From Phycisphaeraceae bacterium (GTDB lineage Bacteria > Planctomycetota > Phycisphaerae > Phycisphaerales > UBA1924), in contig JAHBXG010000001.1 of the NCBI GenBank assembly GCA_019636565.1, forward strand, positions 1 through 64,000: DNA of 64,000 nt. The letters run 5' to 3'. The translations under genes were made by a program, and so were the position numbers. Numbering within the stretch: position 1 is the first letter of the stretch; each line of letters begins with the position of its first letter. Below the pieces are notes generated by a model. That model did not search any database, had not been told where the DNA came from, and saw nothing but the letters and a program-made list of their open reading frames with translations. Positions 15,774 through 24,029 of the stretch are shown in pieces.

Positions 15774-16812
15774 ACGGCGTCTGCGTCGCGCGCCGGAATC
15801 GGGTAAAGCCGCCCTCGGTAACCACGCCCCGCAACCTCGTCTCGCCCGCCTGCGCCCCGAGCGCGGGACCGTTCTGCGCCAGCGAGTGCGCGACGCAGAT
15901 CATCGTGGAAGCCGCGGAATACACACGCCCGACCGGATTCAGATTCTCTTCGACCTTGTCACTCGCAAACGGCTCAACGATCATCCAGAGACCATCGGGC
16001 TTAAGCGTCTTGCGGATATTGCGCGACGCGCCCACCGGGTCGCCCATGTCGTGGAGGCAATCAAAGCAGCAGACCATGTCGAAGGGATGCGGGTCCGGCT
16101 TGAACGTCGTCGCCGATTCGGTGAGGAAGGTGCACCGGTCGCCCACACCCGCGGCCTGCGCCGCGCGGCTCGCAAATTCAACCGAAGGCGTATGCGTATC
16201 AAACCCGATGAACCTGGACTTCGGAAACGCCTGCGCCATGAGGATCGTCGAGGCGCCGTGGCCGCACCCGACATCTGCAACCGTCGCGCCCGATCGCAGC
16301 TTTGCTTCGGCGCCATCCAGCGCGGGGATCCAATTGCCCACCAGATTCGCGCGGTAGTTTGCGGCGAAGAACCGGTCGGTTCCGTGGAACAGATCGTGGT
16401 GATGCGAACCCCAATCGACCCCTTTGCCGGTGCGAAAGGCTTCGAGCAGTTTCTCTTCGTCCTTGACCATCGAATTCGCAACCAGGAACCCGCCGATCAT
16501 GCTCGCCGGGCTGGCATCATCGGCGAGTGCAAACGCCTGTTCAGCGGACAAGACGAATCGGCCGTCCTGCTTGCGATAGTCGCAGTAGCCGCCCGCGGCC
16601 TGATTGAGAAGCCATTCGCGCACGTAGCGTTCCGTTGTCTTCGTCGCGCTCGCGAGTTCGGCCGGCGTGACGCCCTTGTCCCCGGCCTTGGCCATCGCTT
16701 TGTAAAGCCCAAGCCGGTCGCCGATCGTGACGAGCACCGCGCTCATCGCGCCTCCAAAGTCGCCAACGATTCTTCCGAGGAAGGAATTGAGCTTTTCCTG
16801 ATCGATCGGCAT
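15745..16812 (-). CDS. Winged-helix SAM methyltransferase
   Basis: Class I methyltransferase of 355 residues with an N-terminal winged-helix-like domain (about 20-100: RLGLYKAMAKAGDKGVTPAE, ERYVREWLLNQAAGGY), a layout like the Rv2258c group. The SAM-binding motif is VADVGCGHGASTILMAQAFP, with GFDTHTPSVEFA following and FDMVCCFDCLHDMGDP as motif IV. The start at 16812 (MPIDQEKLNSF) has AAAGGAG 7 bases upstream; the longer frame reaching 17256 is antisense to thiL. The role is not known; the substrate is probably a small molecule. It is divergent from thiL with a 102-base gap. Confidence 0.85.
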   Translation of the reverse strand: MPIDQEKLNSFLGRIVGDFGGAMSAVLVTIGDRLGLYKAMAKAGDKGVTPAELASATKTTERYVREWLLNQAAGGYCDYRKQDGRFVLSAEQAFALADDASPASMIGGFLVANSMVKDEEKLLEAFRTGKGVDWGSHHHDLFHGTDRFFAANYRANLVGNWIPALDGAEAKLRSGATVADVGCGHGASTILMAQAFPKSRFIGFDTHTPSVEFASRAAQAAGVGDRCTFLTESATTFKPDPHPFDMVCCFDCLHDMGDPVGASRNIRKTLKPDGLWMIVEPFASDKVEENLNPVGRVYSAASTMICVAHSLAQNGPALGAQAGETRLRGVVTEGGFTRFRRATQTPFNLVLEARP

Positions 16813-16914
16813 GGTGTTGCTCCTTTGGCGTGGCGCAGCGTCGCACATTGGGTCCTTCGCGCCAAGACCGAACAAGGCCCGATTTGCAAGAACACCCGCG
16901 GCTACGCTGAAGGA

Positions 16915-17826
16915 ATGCGCGAGTCCGAACTTCTTGCGAAAATCGCCGAGCGTTCCGCCAGCCTCACCCGGGCCTTCCCGCATGTGGCCGTCGGACCGGG
17001 CGATGACTGCGCCGTCGTACGCATCGGCAACACCGATTGCCTGCTCACCGTCGATCAGGTCATTGAAGGCAGCCATTTTCGAAAGGCCACGCCGCTCGAC
17101 CTCATCGCCCGAAAAGCAATCGCCCGTTCGATCTCGGATATCGCCGCGATGGCGGGCACACCGGTCTGCGCACTGGCGACCGGTGCTCTCCCGAAAGGGT
17201 TTGAACAAAGCAAAGCAGACGAACTCTTCGATTGCATGAAGCGCTGGGCCGAACATTGGGCTTGCCCGCTGGTCGGAGGAGATATCGCATCACTTCCGCA
17301 AACGAGCGATCCAATGACACTCACCGTCACCGTGATCGGGTCCACTCATCCGGCGCGCGGTCCCGTCCTCCGATCCGGCGCACAGGCTGGCGACGGCATC
17401 TACGTCACCGGCAAACTCGGGGGCTCGTTCGATGCCGCATCGGGGCTCGGCAAGCACCTCACCTTCGAGCCTCGCCTCGCCGAAGCGCGATGGTTGGCCG
17501 ACACTCTGGGCGCGCGGCTCCACTCGATGATGGACATCTCCGACGGCCTCGGACGCGATGCCTCCCGCATGGCCGATGCGTCGAAGGTGCGATTTGAGAT
17601 TCAGCCCGAATTAATCCCTCGAAACACGCCGGACTGGCGCCGCGCCGCCTCCGACGGGGAGGATCACGAACTCCTCTTTGCCGCCAGCGGAGAAGTCGCG
17701 CACGCCATCGCATCAAGCGGCCTTCCGATCACCCGGATCGGCTCGGTGATGGCGGGGTCCGGGTGCTTCATCATCGATGGTGCCACCGCCATCGATGTTC
17801 GCGATCTCGGCTGGGAGCACACCTGA
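16915..17826 (+). CDS. thiL: Thiamine-monophosphate kinase
   Basis: Phosphorylates thiamine monophosphate to the active cofactor thiamine pyrophosphate; cytoplasmic, PurM-like fold. 303 residues, slightly short but complete. Motifs in order: VGPGDDCAVV (metal and ATP site), TVDQVIEGSHF, KAIARSISDIAAMAG, LVGGDIAS, MMDISDGLGRDASRMA, and SDGEDHELLFA near the C-terminus. The start at 16915 (MRESELLAKIAERS) puts a weak GAAGGA only two bases away. The stop overlaps the start of tsaE (TGATG), so the two are translationally coupled. Confidence 0.93.
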   Translation: MRESELLAKIAERSASLTRAFPHVAVGPGDDCAVVRIGNTDCLLTVDQVIEGSHFRKATPLDLIARKAIARSISDIAAMAGTPVCALATGALPKGFEQSKADELFDCMKRWAEHWACPLVGGDIASLPQTSDPMTLTVTVIGSTHPARGPVLRSGAQAGDGIYVTGKLGGSFDAASGLGKHLTFEPRLAEARWLADTLGARLHSMMDISDGLGRDASRMADASKVRFEIQPELIPRNTPDWRRAASDGEDHELLFAASGEVAHAIASSGLPITRIGSVMAGSGCFIIDGATAIDVRDLGWEHT

Positions 17827-18557
17827 TGTCTTCCAATGATTCAGGCGTGTCCACCATTGCCCGCACCAGCACCAGTCCCGACTACACGGCTTGCCTCGCC
17901 TCGGGGCTGGCGTCGGTGCTGCGCGCCGGCGATATCGTCCGGCTCGAGGGCGACTTGGGCGCGGGCAAGACAACCTTTGTTCGCGGGCTTGCGGGCGCGC
18001 TGGGCGTTGCACCGGGTCTTGTGAGCAGCCCGACCTTTGTGCTGGTCAATGAGTATCCGCTCGGTGCCGAACGGCGCGGCATCCGCCGCCTGATCCATAT
18101 GGATGCGTACCGCCTGAACTCTGGCGAAGATCTCGACGGCATTGGCTGGGACCGATTTGCCACACCCGAAGGCATCGCCCAGCCCGATTGCGCTGTCGTC
18201 ATCGAATGGCCCGGCCGTATCGCCGATGCTCTCAAGGGCGGGGCCGACGCGGCCACCGTCCGCTTCGTCCATCTGGATGACTCCGTCCGCCAGATCGAGC
18301 TCGATCTGCCCGAATCGTTCGGCGCGCGCTCCGGCGTTTCAGACCTTACGGAACGGGAGCCAATCCGCTGCCCGATCACGGGTGTCTGGGTTGAACCGAC
18401 TCGCGCCACCTATCCATTCGCCGGCGAAAAAGAGAAACTCGCGGACCTCAATCGCTGGTTCACCGGCGCTTACAGCATCGGCCGCCGGGCCACCGACGCC
18501 GATTTTGAAAATGAACCCCCAACCCCCACCGACCCTGAACACCGATCGGACCACTAA
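17826..18557 (+). CDS. tsaE: TsaE ATPase with degenerate YacG-like tail
   Basis: TsaE is the ATPase that, with TsaB and TsaD, makes the universal t6A37 modification in tRNA. Residues about 20-175 are the TsaE domain: Walker A GDLGAGKTTFV, SSPTFVLVNEY, IHMDAYRL and VIEWPGRI. The protein is 243 residues against about 150 usual. The extra C-terminus (about 180-232) reads RCPITGVWVEP, YPFAGEKEKLADLNRW and FTGAYSI, which lines up with YacG (DUF329), a zinc protein that inhibits DNA gyrase. Three of its four zinc cysteines are missing here. The start at 17826 overlaps the thiL stop. The fusion is inferred from motif spacing. Confidence 0.9.
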   Translation: MSSNDSGVSTIARTSTSPDYTACLASGLASVLRAGDIVRLEGDLGAGKTTFVRGLAGALGVAPGLVSSPTFVLVNEYPLGAERRGIRRLIHMDAYRLNSGEDLDGIGWDRFATPEGIAQPDCAVVIEWPGRIADALKGGADAATVRFVHLDDSVRQIELDLPESFGARSGVSDLTEREPIRCPITGVWVEPTRATYPFAGEKEKLADLNRWFTGAYSIGRRATDADFENEPPTPTDPEHRSDH

Positions 18558-18588
18558 TCCCGTCCGTCGGGGTCTCTAAGATGGAAGC

Positions 18589-19326
18589 ATGATGTCAAGT
18601 CTCAATCTCTGCGCCACGCCCGTGCTTGCCGCGGCAGGTCAGGGAGGCCTCTGGGGCCTCTTCGTTCAGTCGTTCGATTTCTTCACCGTGCTGCTCCTTT
18701 TCGGGTCGCTGGTCGCAGTCGCCATCATCGTGCGCTGCCTGATCGATGTCCGCGAACGCAAGATCATTCCGCCGGCCAGCATTGCCCGGATCAATGATCT
18801 CGTCGAAGCCGGACGCGAGGAAGACCTCCGCGCCTTCATCAAGACAGATGACAGCTTTCCCTCACGCGTCCTCCGCCAGGTGCTCGACGGGCGCAAACGC
18901 GACCGCGTTGGCATGCGCGAGACAGCGGAAATTGCCGCGAGCGATGAAGTCGCCCGCTGGTTCCGTGCGATCGAGCCGCTGAATGTCGTCGGCAACCTGG
19001 GACCATTGATCGGCCTCGCCGGTACGGTTTGGGGCATGATCCTCGCGTTCACCTCGCTGGGTGAATCGGGCGGACAGGCCGGACCGAGCGATCTGTCCCT
19101 GGGCATCAGCAAAGCGCTGTTCCACACGCTCCTGGGCCTCACACTTGCAATTCCCTGCCTGTTCGTCTTTGGCTTCTACCGCTCGATCGTCGATCGCATC
19201 TGCACGCGGGGCATGCTCGTGTGCTCGCAGTTGATCGAGTCGCTGCCCGCCGACGACGATACAAACGGAACAATCACCCCCCGCGTCGAGGCCAAACCGG
19301 CCTCGCGCGTCGCCGCGCCGGTCTGA
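18589..19326 (+). CDS. MotA/TolQ/ExbB proton channel protein
   Basis: Inner-membrane subunit of a proton-driven motor of the ExbB/TolQ family, 245 residues. Three hydrophobic helices: about 22-47 (FFTVLLLFGSLVAVAIIV), about 133-155 (VVGNLGPLIGLAGTVWGMIL) and about 180-202 (LLGLTLAIPCLFVFGFY). The GxxGTVxGM pattern and the ISKALFHTLLGL stretch are family marks. Between helices 1 and 2 lies a cytoplasmic stretch of about 85 residues. Two ATGs are adjacent at 18589 and 18592. Two ExbD-type genes follow at once, making a complete motor module; no TonB or TolA gene is in the window, so the partner it energises is unknown. Confidence 0.88.
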   Translation: MMSSLNLCATPVLAAAGQGGLWGLFVQSFDFFTVLLLFGSLVAVAIIVRCLIDVRERKIIPPASIARINDLVEAGREEDLRAFIKTDDSFPSRVLRQVLDGRKRDRVGMRETAEIAASDEVARWFRAIEPLNVVGNLGPLIGLAGTVWGMILAFTSLGESGGQAGPSDLSLGISKALFHTLLGLTLAIPCLFVFGFYRSIVDRICTRGMLVCSQLIESLPADDDTNGTITPRVEAKPASRVAAPV

Positions 19327-19349
19327 GGCACCCAAACCACCCACGAACC

Positions 19350-19787
19350 ATGAAGCTCCGGACGTATCGAAAAGGCAGCGGCGCGGCGCACGTGAACGTG
19401 ACGCCCCTGATCGACGTCGTGATGTGCCTGATCATCTTTTACCTGATGGTCGGCCATCTCGCGGCGGGGCGATCGAGCAGCATCAATCTGCCCACTTCCA
19501 CGACCGGGAGGCCCGCTGACAAGGCCGGCCCGATCGTGATCAACGTCGGGGTCGATGAAAAGTCCGGCGACTCGGTGGTTCTGATCGGCACCGAACGTGT
19601 GCTCGAGTCGCAGTTGCCCACGATTCTCAAAGGAATGTCGGAGATCTCCCCGGACTCCGAGGTGCAGATCCGGGCCGATCGATCGCTGGGTTATGGCAAG
19701 GTCGCCCCGGTGCTCGCGGCGTGTCGCGATGCCGGGCTGCTCTCAGTAAAACTCGTGGCGGCCAAGGGCGGAAAGAAGCCACTATGA
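19350..19787 (+). CDS. ExbD/TolR family protein 1
   Basis: Periplasmic-facing partner of the ExbB-type channel, 145 residues. A short basic cytoplasmic end (MKLRTYRKGSG) leads to one membrane helix with the essential Asp: VNVTPLIDVVMCLIIFYLMV. The periplasmic domain has VQIRADRSLGYGKVAPVL, the usual ExbD C-terminal pattern. The start at 19350 is 23 bases after the ExbB gene. It overlaps the second ExbD gene by ATGA, implying coupled translation. Confidence 0.88.
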   Translation: MKLRTYRKGSGAAHVNVTPLIDVVMCLIIFYLMVGHLAAGRSSSINLPTSTTGRPADKAGPIVINVGVDEKSGDSVVLIGTERVLESQLPTILKGMSEISPDSEVQIRADRSLGYGKVAPVLAACRDAGLLSVKLVAAKGGKKPL

Positions 19788-20269
19788 GCAGCGGCCGAGC
19801 CCACGCATTTCGAAAGCGCAACGCGCTGACCATGCACGACGAGCACTACGCGCCCAACATGACGCCCATGGTGGATGTGGTGATGGTGATTCTGGTCTTC
19901 TTCATGGCGAGCGCCAGCGTGCTCGGTCCGGAATGGCTCTTGAAGACGGCGCTGCCTCCCTCGAAGCCAACCGTCGTCAAGGTTCCCGAGAAGATAACCC
20001 GGATCGAATTGCTGCTCACCACCAAGGACGGCAAGAACGTGCTTGTTACGACTCGTTCGGCCTCGGCGATTCCGACCCTGGTGGACTCACCCATCGAATC
20101 GATTGATGCGTGGTTGACCGCCGTGACCCATGATCGCTCTCCCAAGGAATTGGCGATCGTGGTCCGCCCACGAGAAAACGTGCCCTACGAGGCCGTGGTG
20201 CAGATGCACGAGCACTGCGCCCGCATCGGTGTGGAAAAGATCGGGATTCTGGATCCAACCAAGCAGTGA
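19784..20269 (+). CDS. ExbD/TolR family protein 2
   Basis: Second ExbD-type subunit, 161 residues, diverged from the first. The helix with the conserved Asp is NMTPMVDVVMVILVFFMASA. The periplasmic part includes LAIVVRPRENVPYEAVVQMH and ends RIGVEKIGILDPTKQ. Two ExbD subunits with one ExbB suggest a heterodimeric ExbD arrangement, as in some planctomycete and myxobacterial transport systems (inference). It begins within the stop of the first ExbD gene. The convergent Fur-like gene ends 13 bases past its stop. Confidence 0.88.
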   Translation: MSSGRAHAFRKRNALTMHDEHYAPNMTPMVDVVMVILVFFMASASVLGPEWLLKTALPPSKPTVVKVPEKITRIELLLTTKDGKNVLVTTRSASAIPTLVDSPIESIDAWLTAVTHDRSPKELAIVVRPRENVPYEAVVQMHEHCARIGVEKIGILDPTKQ

Positions 20270-20282
20270 CGGCAGCGCATCG

Positions 20283-20759
20283 TCACGCCGGTGCCGCGAA
20301 CACCTGAAGGCGGTGACCCTTCAGGGCCAGGCCATGCTTTGTGCACAATTGCTCGCAGAGAGCCCGCAGCCCGGGGATTTCGATCTGAACGGCATCGCCG
20401 TTGTCGGTTCGGATGAGCAGATCGCTGGCGCTCGTGCCGAAGACCACCTGATACCGCCCCGCGTCGTCATCATCGAACAGCACACGCTGGATGATGCCCG
20501 AATCCTGCATCAGTTTCAGCGTGCGATATACCGTCGCCTTCGACACCCGGAAGCCTTCTGCCTTGAGACCCCGGATCAGTTCCTCGGCGTGAAACAGACC
20601 GGGCTGACGCATGACCGAATCGAGGATCTGGGCGCGTTCCAGCGTGTACTTGAGCCCGGCCCCCTTGAGCGTTCGCCGGAAGATCGCACAGACGGGCTCG
20701 ATGATCGTGAGATCATCAAGGCCGGAGGGAGAGCCGGTGAGCGATTTAGAGCCGGGCAT
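20283..20759 (-). CDS. Fur-family regulator lacking the usual metal ligands
   Basis: DNA-binding repressor of the Fur/Zur/PerR fold, 158 residues. The winged helix is intact: KYTLERAQILDSVMRQPG, FHAEELIRGLKAEGFRVSKA and TVYRTLKLMQDSGIIQRV. The dimerisation part is degenerate: where Fur proteins have HHxHxxC and a C-x-x-C, this protein has FGTSASDLLIRTDNGD, and only a final GHRLQVFA resembles the GHRLELYG end. Metal sensing by the classical sites is therefore unlikely. Its start codon and that of the divergent membrane gene share the sequence CATG, so the genes have no spacer if both starts are right. Confidence 0.85.
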   Translation of the reverse strand: MPGSKSLTGSPSGLDDLTIIEPVCAIFRRTLKGAGLKYTLERAQILDSVMRQPGLFHAEELIRGLKAEGFRVSKATVYRTLKLMQDSGIIQRVLFDDDDAGRYQVVFGTSASDLLIRTDNGDAVQIEIPGLRALCEQLCTKHGLALKGHRLQVFAAPA

Positions 20760-22986
20760 GGATTATCCTAAGCCCGAACGAATGCCCCACGCGCCCAATC
20801 CACTTCCCGCAAGACCAGTCTCAAACGAACGCGGCACGCGGGCTTGGATTGGCTTCGCAGTGCTGTTGATCGCGTTGATTGGGGCGATCGCATCGATCGG
20901 CGGACCACTGACGGGGCTCCAGGGCGCGGCAGCGGCGGCGTATTGGATCTTCCGATCCGCATGGCCCGCGGCGCTCTACATCCTGTCGGCGATCGGGCTT
21001 GGGGCACTGGCATTGCCGCTCTTTCGGGATTCAAAGGAACGCTGGGCCATTCAAGCAGGCGCGGGGCTTTCCATCCAACTCTCGCTCGGCCACGCGATCA
21101 ATTTGGCCGGCGCATGGCTGCCGGGATACTTGTGGAACGTCGCCGCTCTGATTCCGTGCGGGCTGGGGCTGGTGTTGCTCGTCATTTCTCTTCGGAGCGC
21201 GCGGCGCGTTCCGTCTTCAAGGAACGGGGTCGGCATCTGGATGATTGCGGCCGGTGCGTGCACACTCGCGCTGGCGGTGATGCTGGTCGCGGCGTGCGAA
21301 GCGCCGGGCGTGCTGTGGTCGAGCGAATTTGGCGGGTTCGATGTGCTCAGCTACCACGTGCAATTGCCACGCGAATGGCTGGAGATGGGGCGGCTGACAC
21401 CGGTCACTCACAATGTGTATTCCTACTTGCCTTCGTATTTCGAGAGCGCGTTTCTGACGCTGCAGTTATGGACCTTTGCACCGCGCACAACCGACTCCGG
21501 CGTAACGGGGATGCTGGCAGGCGACGGGTGGCGGACCATCGCGTGCCAGATGCTGCATGTGGGGTTCGGAATCGTCGCGGCATGGATGGTTGCTGCGGGG
21601 ACACGGCAATTAATCGCGAGAACGACCAAGGCAGGATCTGACTCCGAGGCGGCTGTTGCTTCGATTGAGACCCGTCGAACTGCACTCGGAGCGGAATGGA
21701 TCGGGGCCGCGGCGTTCATAAGCGTGCCCTGGATCGTGGTGGTTGGGTCGATGGCGTATAACGAGCTCGCGCTGTGCGCGCTGCTCGCCGGAGCGATGCT
21801 GGTGGCGTTCGATCGCGGCGTGACCGATTCGGGCCGAGCGCTGCTTGTCGGATGGCTTGTGGGCGTCGCGTGCGGAGTCAAGCCGACGGCGCTGATACTG
21901 GCCGCGCCTTCCGCCGGCCTTGCGCTGATCTGGTTCTCGCCGATGCGAGCGTGGCTTCGCCCGGCGGTTCTTGCGGGAATCGCAGGGACAGCGGCGCTTT
22001 TGCCGTGGATGCTCCGGAACTGGGTCGCGAGCGGAAACCCGGTATTCCCCTACGTGCACGGCGTGTTCGGGGACGCGCACTGGTCGACGGAGCAGTACGC
22101 ACGGTTTGCGGGTGCGCATCACTTTGATGGCTCGTGGACGGATCGAATCCGCTTGCTTTTCCTGATCGATCCGAACGACCCGGCGGGAGCACGCCACCGC
22201 GGGATGATGCATCCGCAGTGGAGCGCATTTTTTCCGCTGGTCGGCGCCGTGATGCTGATCGGGATCGGCATGCGTGGAACGCGACTGTGCACGGGATTGC
22301 TTGGCGCGGCGTTGATCGCGCAGATCGCGGCGTGGCTGGCGCTGACACACCTGCAATCCCGGTTCTTGATACCTCTTGCGGTGCCGGGTGCGATGCTGAT
22401 CGGACTGGTGGGGAGCGGAATCTGGGTGAACGCCGCGTCGCCTCGGCTGGTGCTGTATCGGCGGCTGGCGATGACGATCGCGTCGCTGTGCATCGGGTTC
22501 ATGGCGATGCGGTCACTCGATGCGTTCTGGTCAGAAGCCGGCGGGAACCCGAATCAAACCCTCGGATACGGGCCGGAGGCACTGGCGCGGACCGATCTGA
22601 GGATTGGCGATACTGCACAGGTAAAGCCAGGGGAGACGCTGTACTTGCTGGGCGATTCGACTCCCTTCTACGTGCCCGGCCCGCTGGTCTATCACACCAC
22701 GTGGGATCCATCGCCCTTGGGAGACGCGGTGCGGAGTACAAAGGATGGTGCGGAGGCGCCGTTCGCATGGTCGGGCAGGTTGCTCGATCGCGGGATCGAC
22801 GCGGTGCTGCTGAATTTTTCCGAATTGAGTCGCCTGATCGAGAGCAAGTGGTACGACCCCGCGCTCTCGCGCGAGGTGCTGACGCGCTGGTTTGAAGCGA
22901 CGCGTCCGGCGAAGCCTCTCCAGGCGACGGGAACGGAATTGCCTCCGGTAGTCCGGCCGATCCGCATGCCGGAGGCGCAGCCATGA
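20758..22986 (+). CDS. Multi-spanning GT-C-like membrane protein
   Basis: Large membrane protein of 742 residues, probably 11-13 helices, with the look of a GT-C glycosyltransferase (dolichyl/polyprenyl-phosphate sugar type): an extracytoplasmic loop FDVLSYHVQLPREWLEMGRL after helix 4-5 holding an Asp, and a YLPSYFES motif. A C-terminal soluble domain (about 600-742) includes ETLYLLGDSTPFYVPGPLVY. An alternative start is 20782 (MPHAPNPLPA). It overlaps the next gene, a flippase-like protein, by ATGA, so the pair probably works together in building or moving a lipid-linked glycan. Enzymatic activity is not proven by sequence. Confidence 0.65.
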   Translation: MDYPKPERMPHAPNPLPARPVSNERGTRAWIGFAVLLIALIGAIASIGGPLTGLQGAAAAAYWIFRSAWPAALYILSAIGLGALALPLFRDSKERWAIQAGAGLSIQLSLGHAINLAGAWLPGYLWNVAALIPCGLGLVLLVISLRSARRVPSSRNGVGIWMIAAGACTLALAVMLVAACEAPGVLWSSEFGGFDVLSYHVQLPREWLEMGRLTPVTHNVYSYLPSYFESAFLTLQLWTFAPRTTDSGVTGMLAGDGWRTIACQMLHVGFGIVAAWMVAAGTRQLIARTTKAGSDSEAAVASIETRRTALGAEWIGAAAFISVPWIVVVGSMAYNELALCALLAGAMLVAFDRGVTDSGRALLVGWLVGVACGVKPTALILAAPSAGLALIWFSPMRAWLRPAVLAGIAGTAALLPWMLRNWVASGNPVFPYVHGVFGDAHWSTEQYARFAGAHHFDGSWTDRIRLLFLIDPNDPAGARHRGMMHPQWSAFFPLVGAVMLIGIGMRGTRLCTGLLGAALIAQIAAWLALTHLQSRFLIPLAVPGAMLIGLVGSGIWVNAASPRLVLYRRLAMTIASLCIGFMAMRSLDAFWSEAGGNPNQTLGYGPEALARTDLRIGDTAQVKPGETLYLLGDSTPFYVPGPLVYHTTWDPSPLGDAVRSTKDGAEAPFAWSGRLLDRGIDAVLLNFSELSRLIESKWYDPALSREVLTRWFEATRPAKPLQATGTELPPVVRPIRMPEAQP

Positions 22987-24029
22987 ATGCCGCGCAGCCC
23001 TTGAAGCGGATTTCGCGCACGAAGGTCATCCTGCAGGGGTTCGGGTTCCTGATCGGGCTTGCGCTGCTCGGCTGGTGCGTGAAGCAGGCGTTCAGTCCGG
23101 ATAACCAGAGGCAACTGGCGGCACTTCGGCAGGCACCGGTTTATCAGATCGCGATGCTCTGTAGCGCGAACGCGGTGGTGCTCTTCTGCTCCGGGTTGAG
23201 TTTTTATGTCTCGCTCCGGCCACTGCGGCGCCTGAATTTCTGGGACATGCAGGCGACCAACGTGATCGCGACGTTTCTCAGTTACGTGCCATTCAAAACC
23301 GGGATGCTGTTCCGGATTCTCATCCACAACCGGCGGGACCGCGTGCCGGTGGCGCTGATAGGGGCGTGGTTCGGCGCGGTCTCGATCGTGATGGCGATTA
23401 CGCTGCTGCCGCTGTTCGCGGCGTCGCTTTCGACGAGAGAAATCAATTCGAAGTGGATAGCAATCGCGGTCTCGACGGGTCTAGCGGGGTATGCGGTGGT
23501 GTGCCTGCTGGCGTGGTACTTCCACGGAACCCGGGGCATGGCGATCCTGAGGGCGATCGCGGAGCGGATGGGCGGATGGGCGCGGAAACTGGTGCGGACA
23601 ACATTTGTGCGGACGGCGCACGGCGGACTAGACATTCTGGCGTCACCCAAGCGCGTGGCGGTGCTGGTGCTCGTGCGGCTTGTGGATATGGCGAGTCAGG
23701 CGCTGCGGTTCTATCTGGCGGGGATGATCGTCGGAACGCCGATTGCGCTGGATACCTGCGTGCTGCTGGCATCGACGCACTTTGTGGTGGGCGTGATGAG
23801 CCCGGCGGGTACGGTGGGAACGCGCGAGGCGGCGATTGTCGGGACGGCGACGATGCTGGGGCTTGAAAATCCGCAGGCGATGGCCGGGATTGCGCTGCTG
23901 GTGCTGGCGAGCGAAGCGGTGGTGAACTCGGTGTTGGCCGCGGTATCGGTCATGCGGCTGGGGGCGCACAGGATGTTTGTGCCCCGGGGGGAGAACGAAG
24001 CAACGAGCGGAATCACTAGGATTGAATGA
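22983..24029 (+). CDS. Lysylphosphatidylglycerol synthase TM-domain / flippase-like protein
   Basis: Integral membrane protein of 348 residues with 7-8 helices, resembling the transmembrane half of MprF/AglD (UPF0104, LPG_synthase_TM). Marks are ATNVIATFLSYVPFKTGMLF and the late VGVMSPAGTVGTREAAIVG, the P-x-G-x-G-x-R-E pattern of the family. The catalytic aminoacyl-transfer domain of MprF is absent, so this is a lipid or lipid-linked sugar translocator candidate. It sits between the GT-C-like gene (ATGA overlap) and nadE (TGATG overlap), in one transcript. Confidence 0.75.
   Translation: MNAAQPLKRISRTKVILQGFGFLIGLALLGWCVKQAFSPDNQRQLAALRQAPVYQIAMLCSANAVVLFCSGLSFYVSLRPLRRLNFWDMQATNVIATFLSYVPFKTGMLFRILIHNRRDRVPVALIGAWFGAVSIVMAITLLPLFAASLSTREINSKWIAIAVSTGLAGYAVVCLLAWYFHGTRGMAILRAIAERMGGWARKLVRTTFVRTAHGGLDILASPKRVAVLVLVRLVDMASQALRFYLAGMIVGTPIALDTCVLLASTHFVVGVMSPAGTVGTREAAIVGTATMLGLENPQAMAGIALLVLASEAVVNSVLAAVSVMRLGAHRMFVPRGENEATSGITRIE

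Noticed and set aside
16813..17256. Upstream extension of the winged-helix methyltransferase
   Set aside because: It is antisense to thiL, and the ATG at 16812 has a good AAAGGAG.
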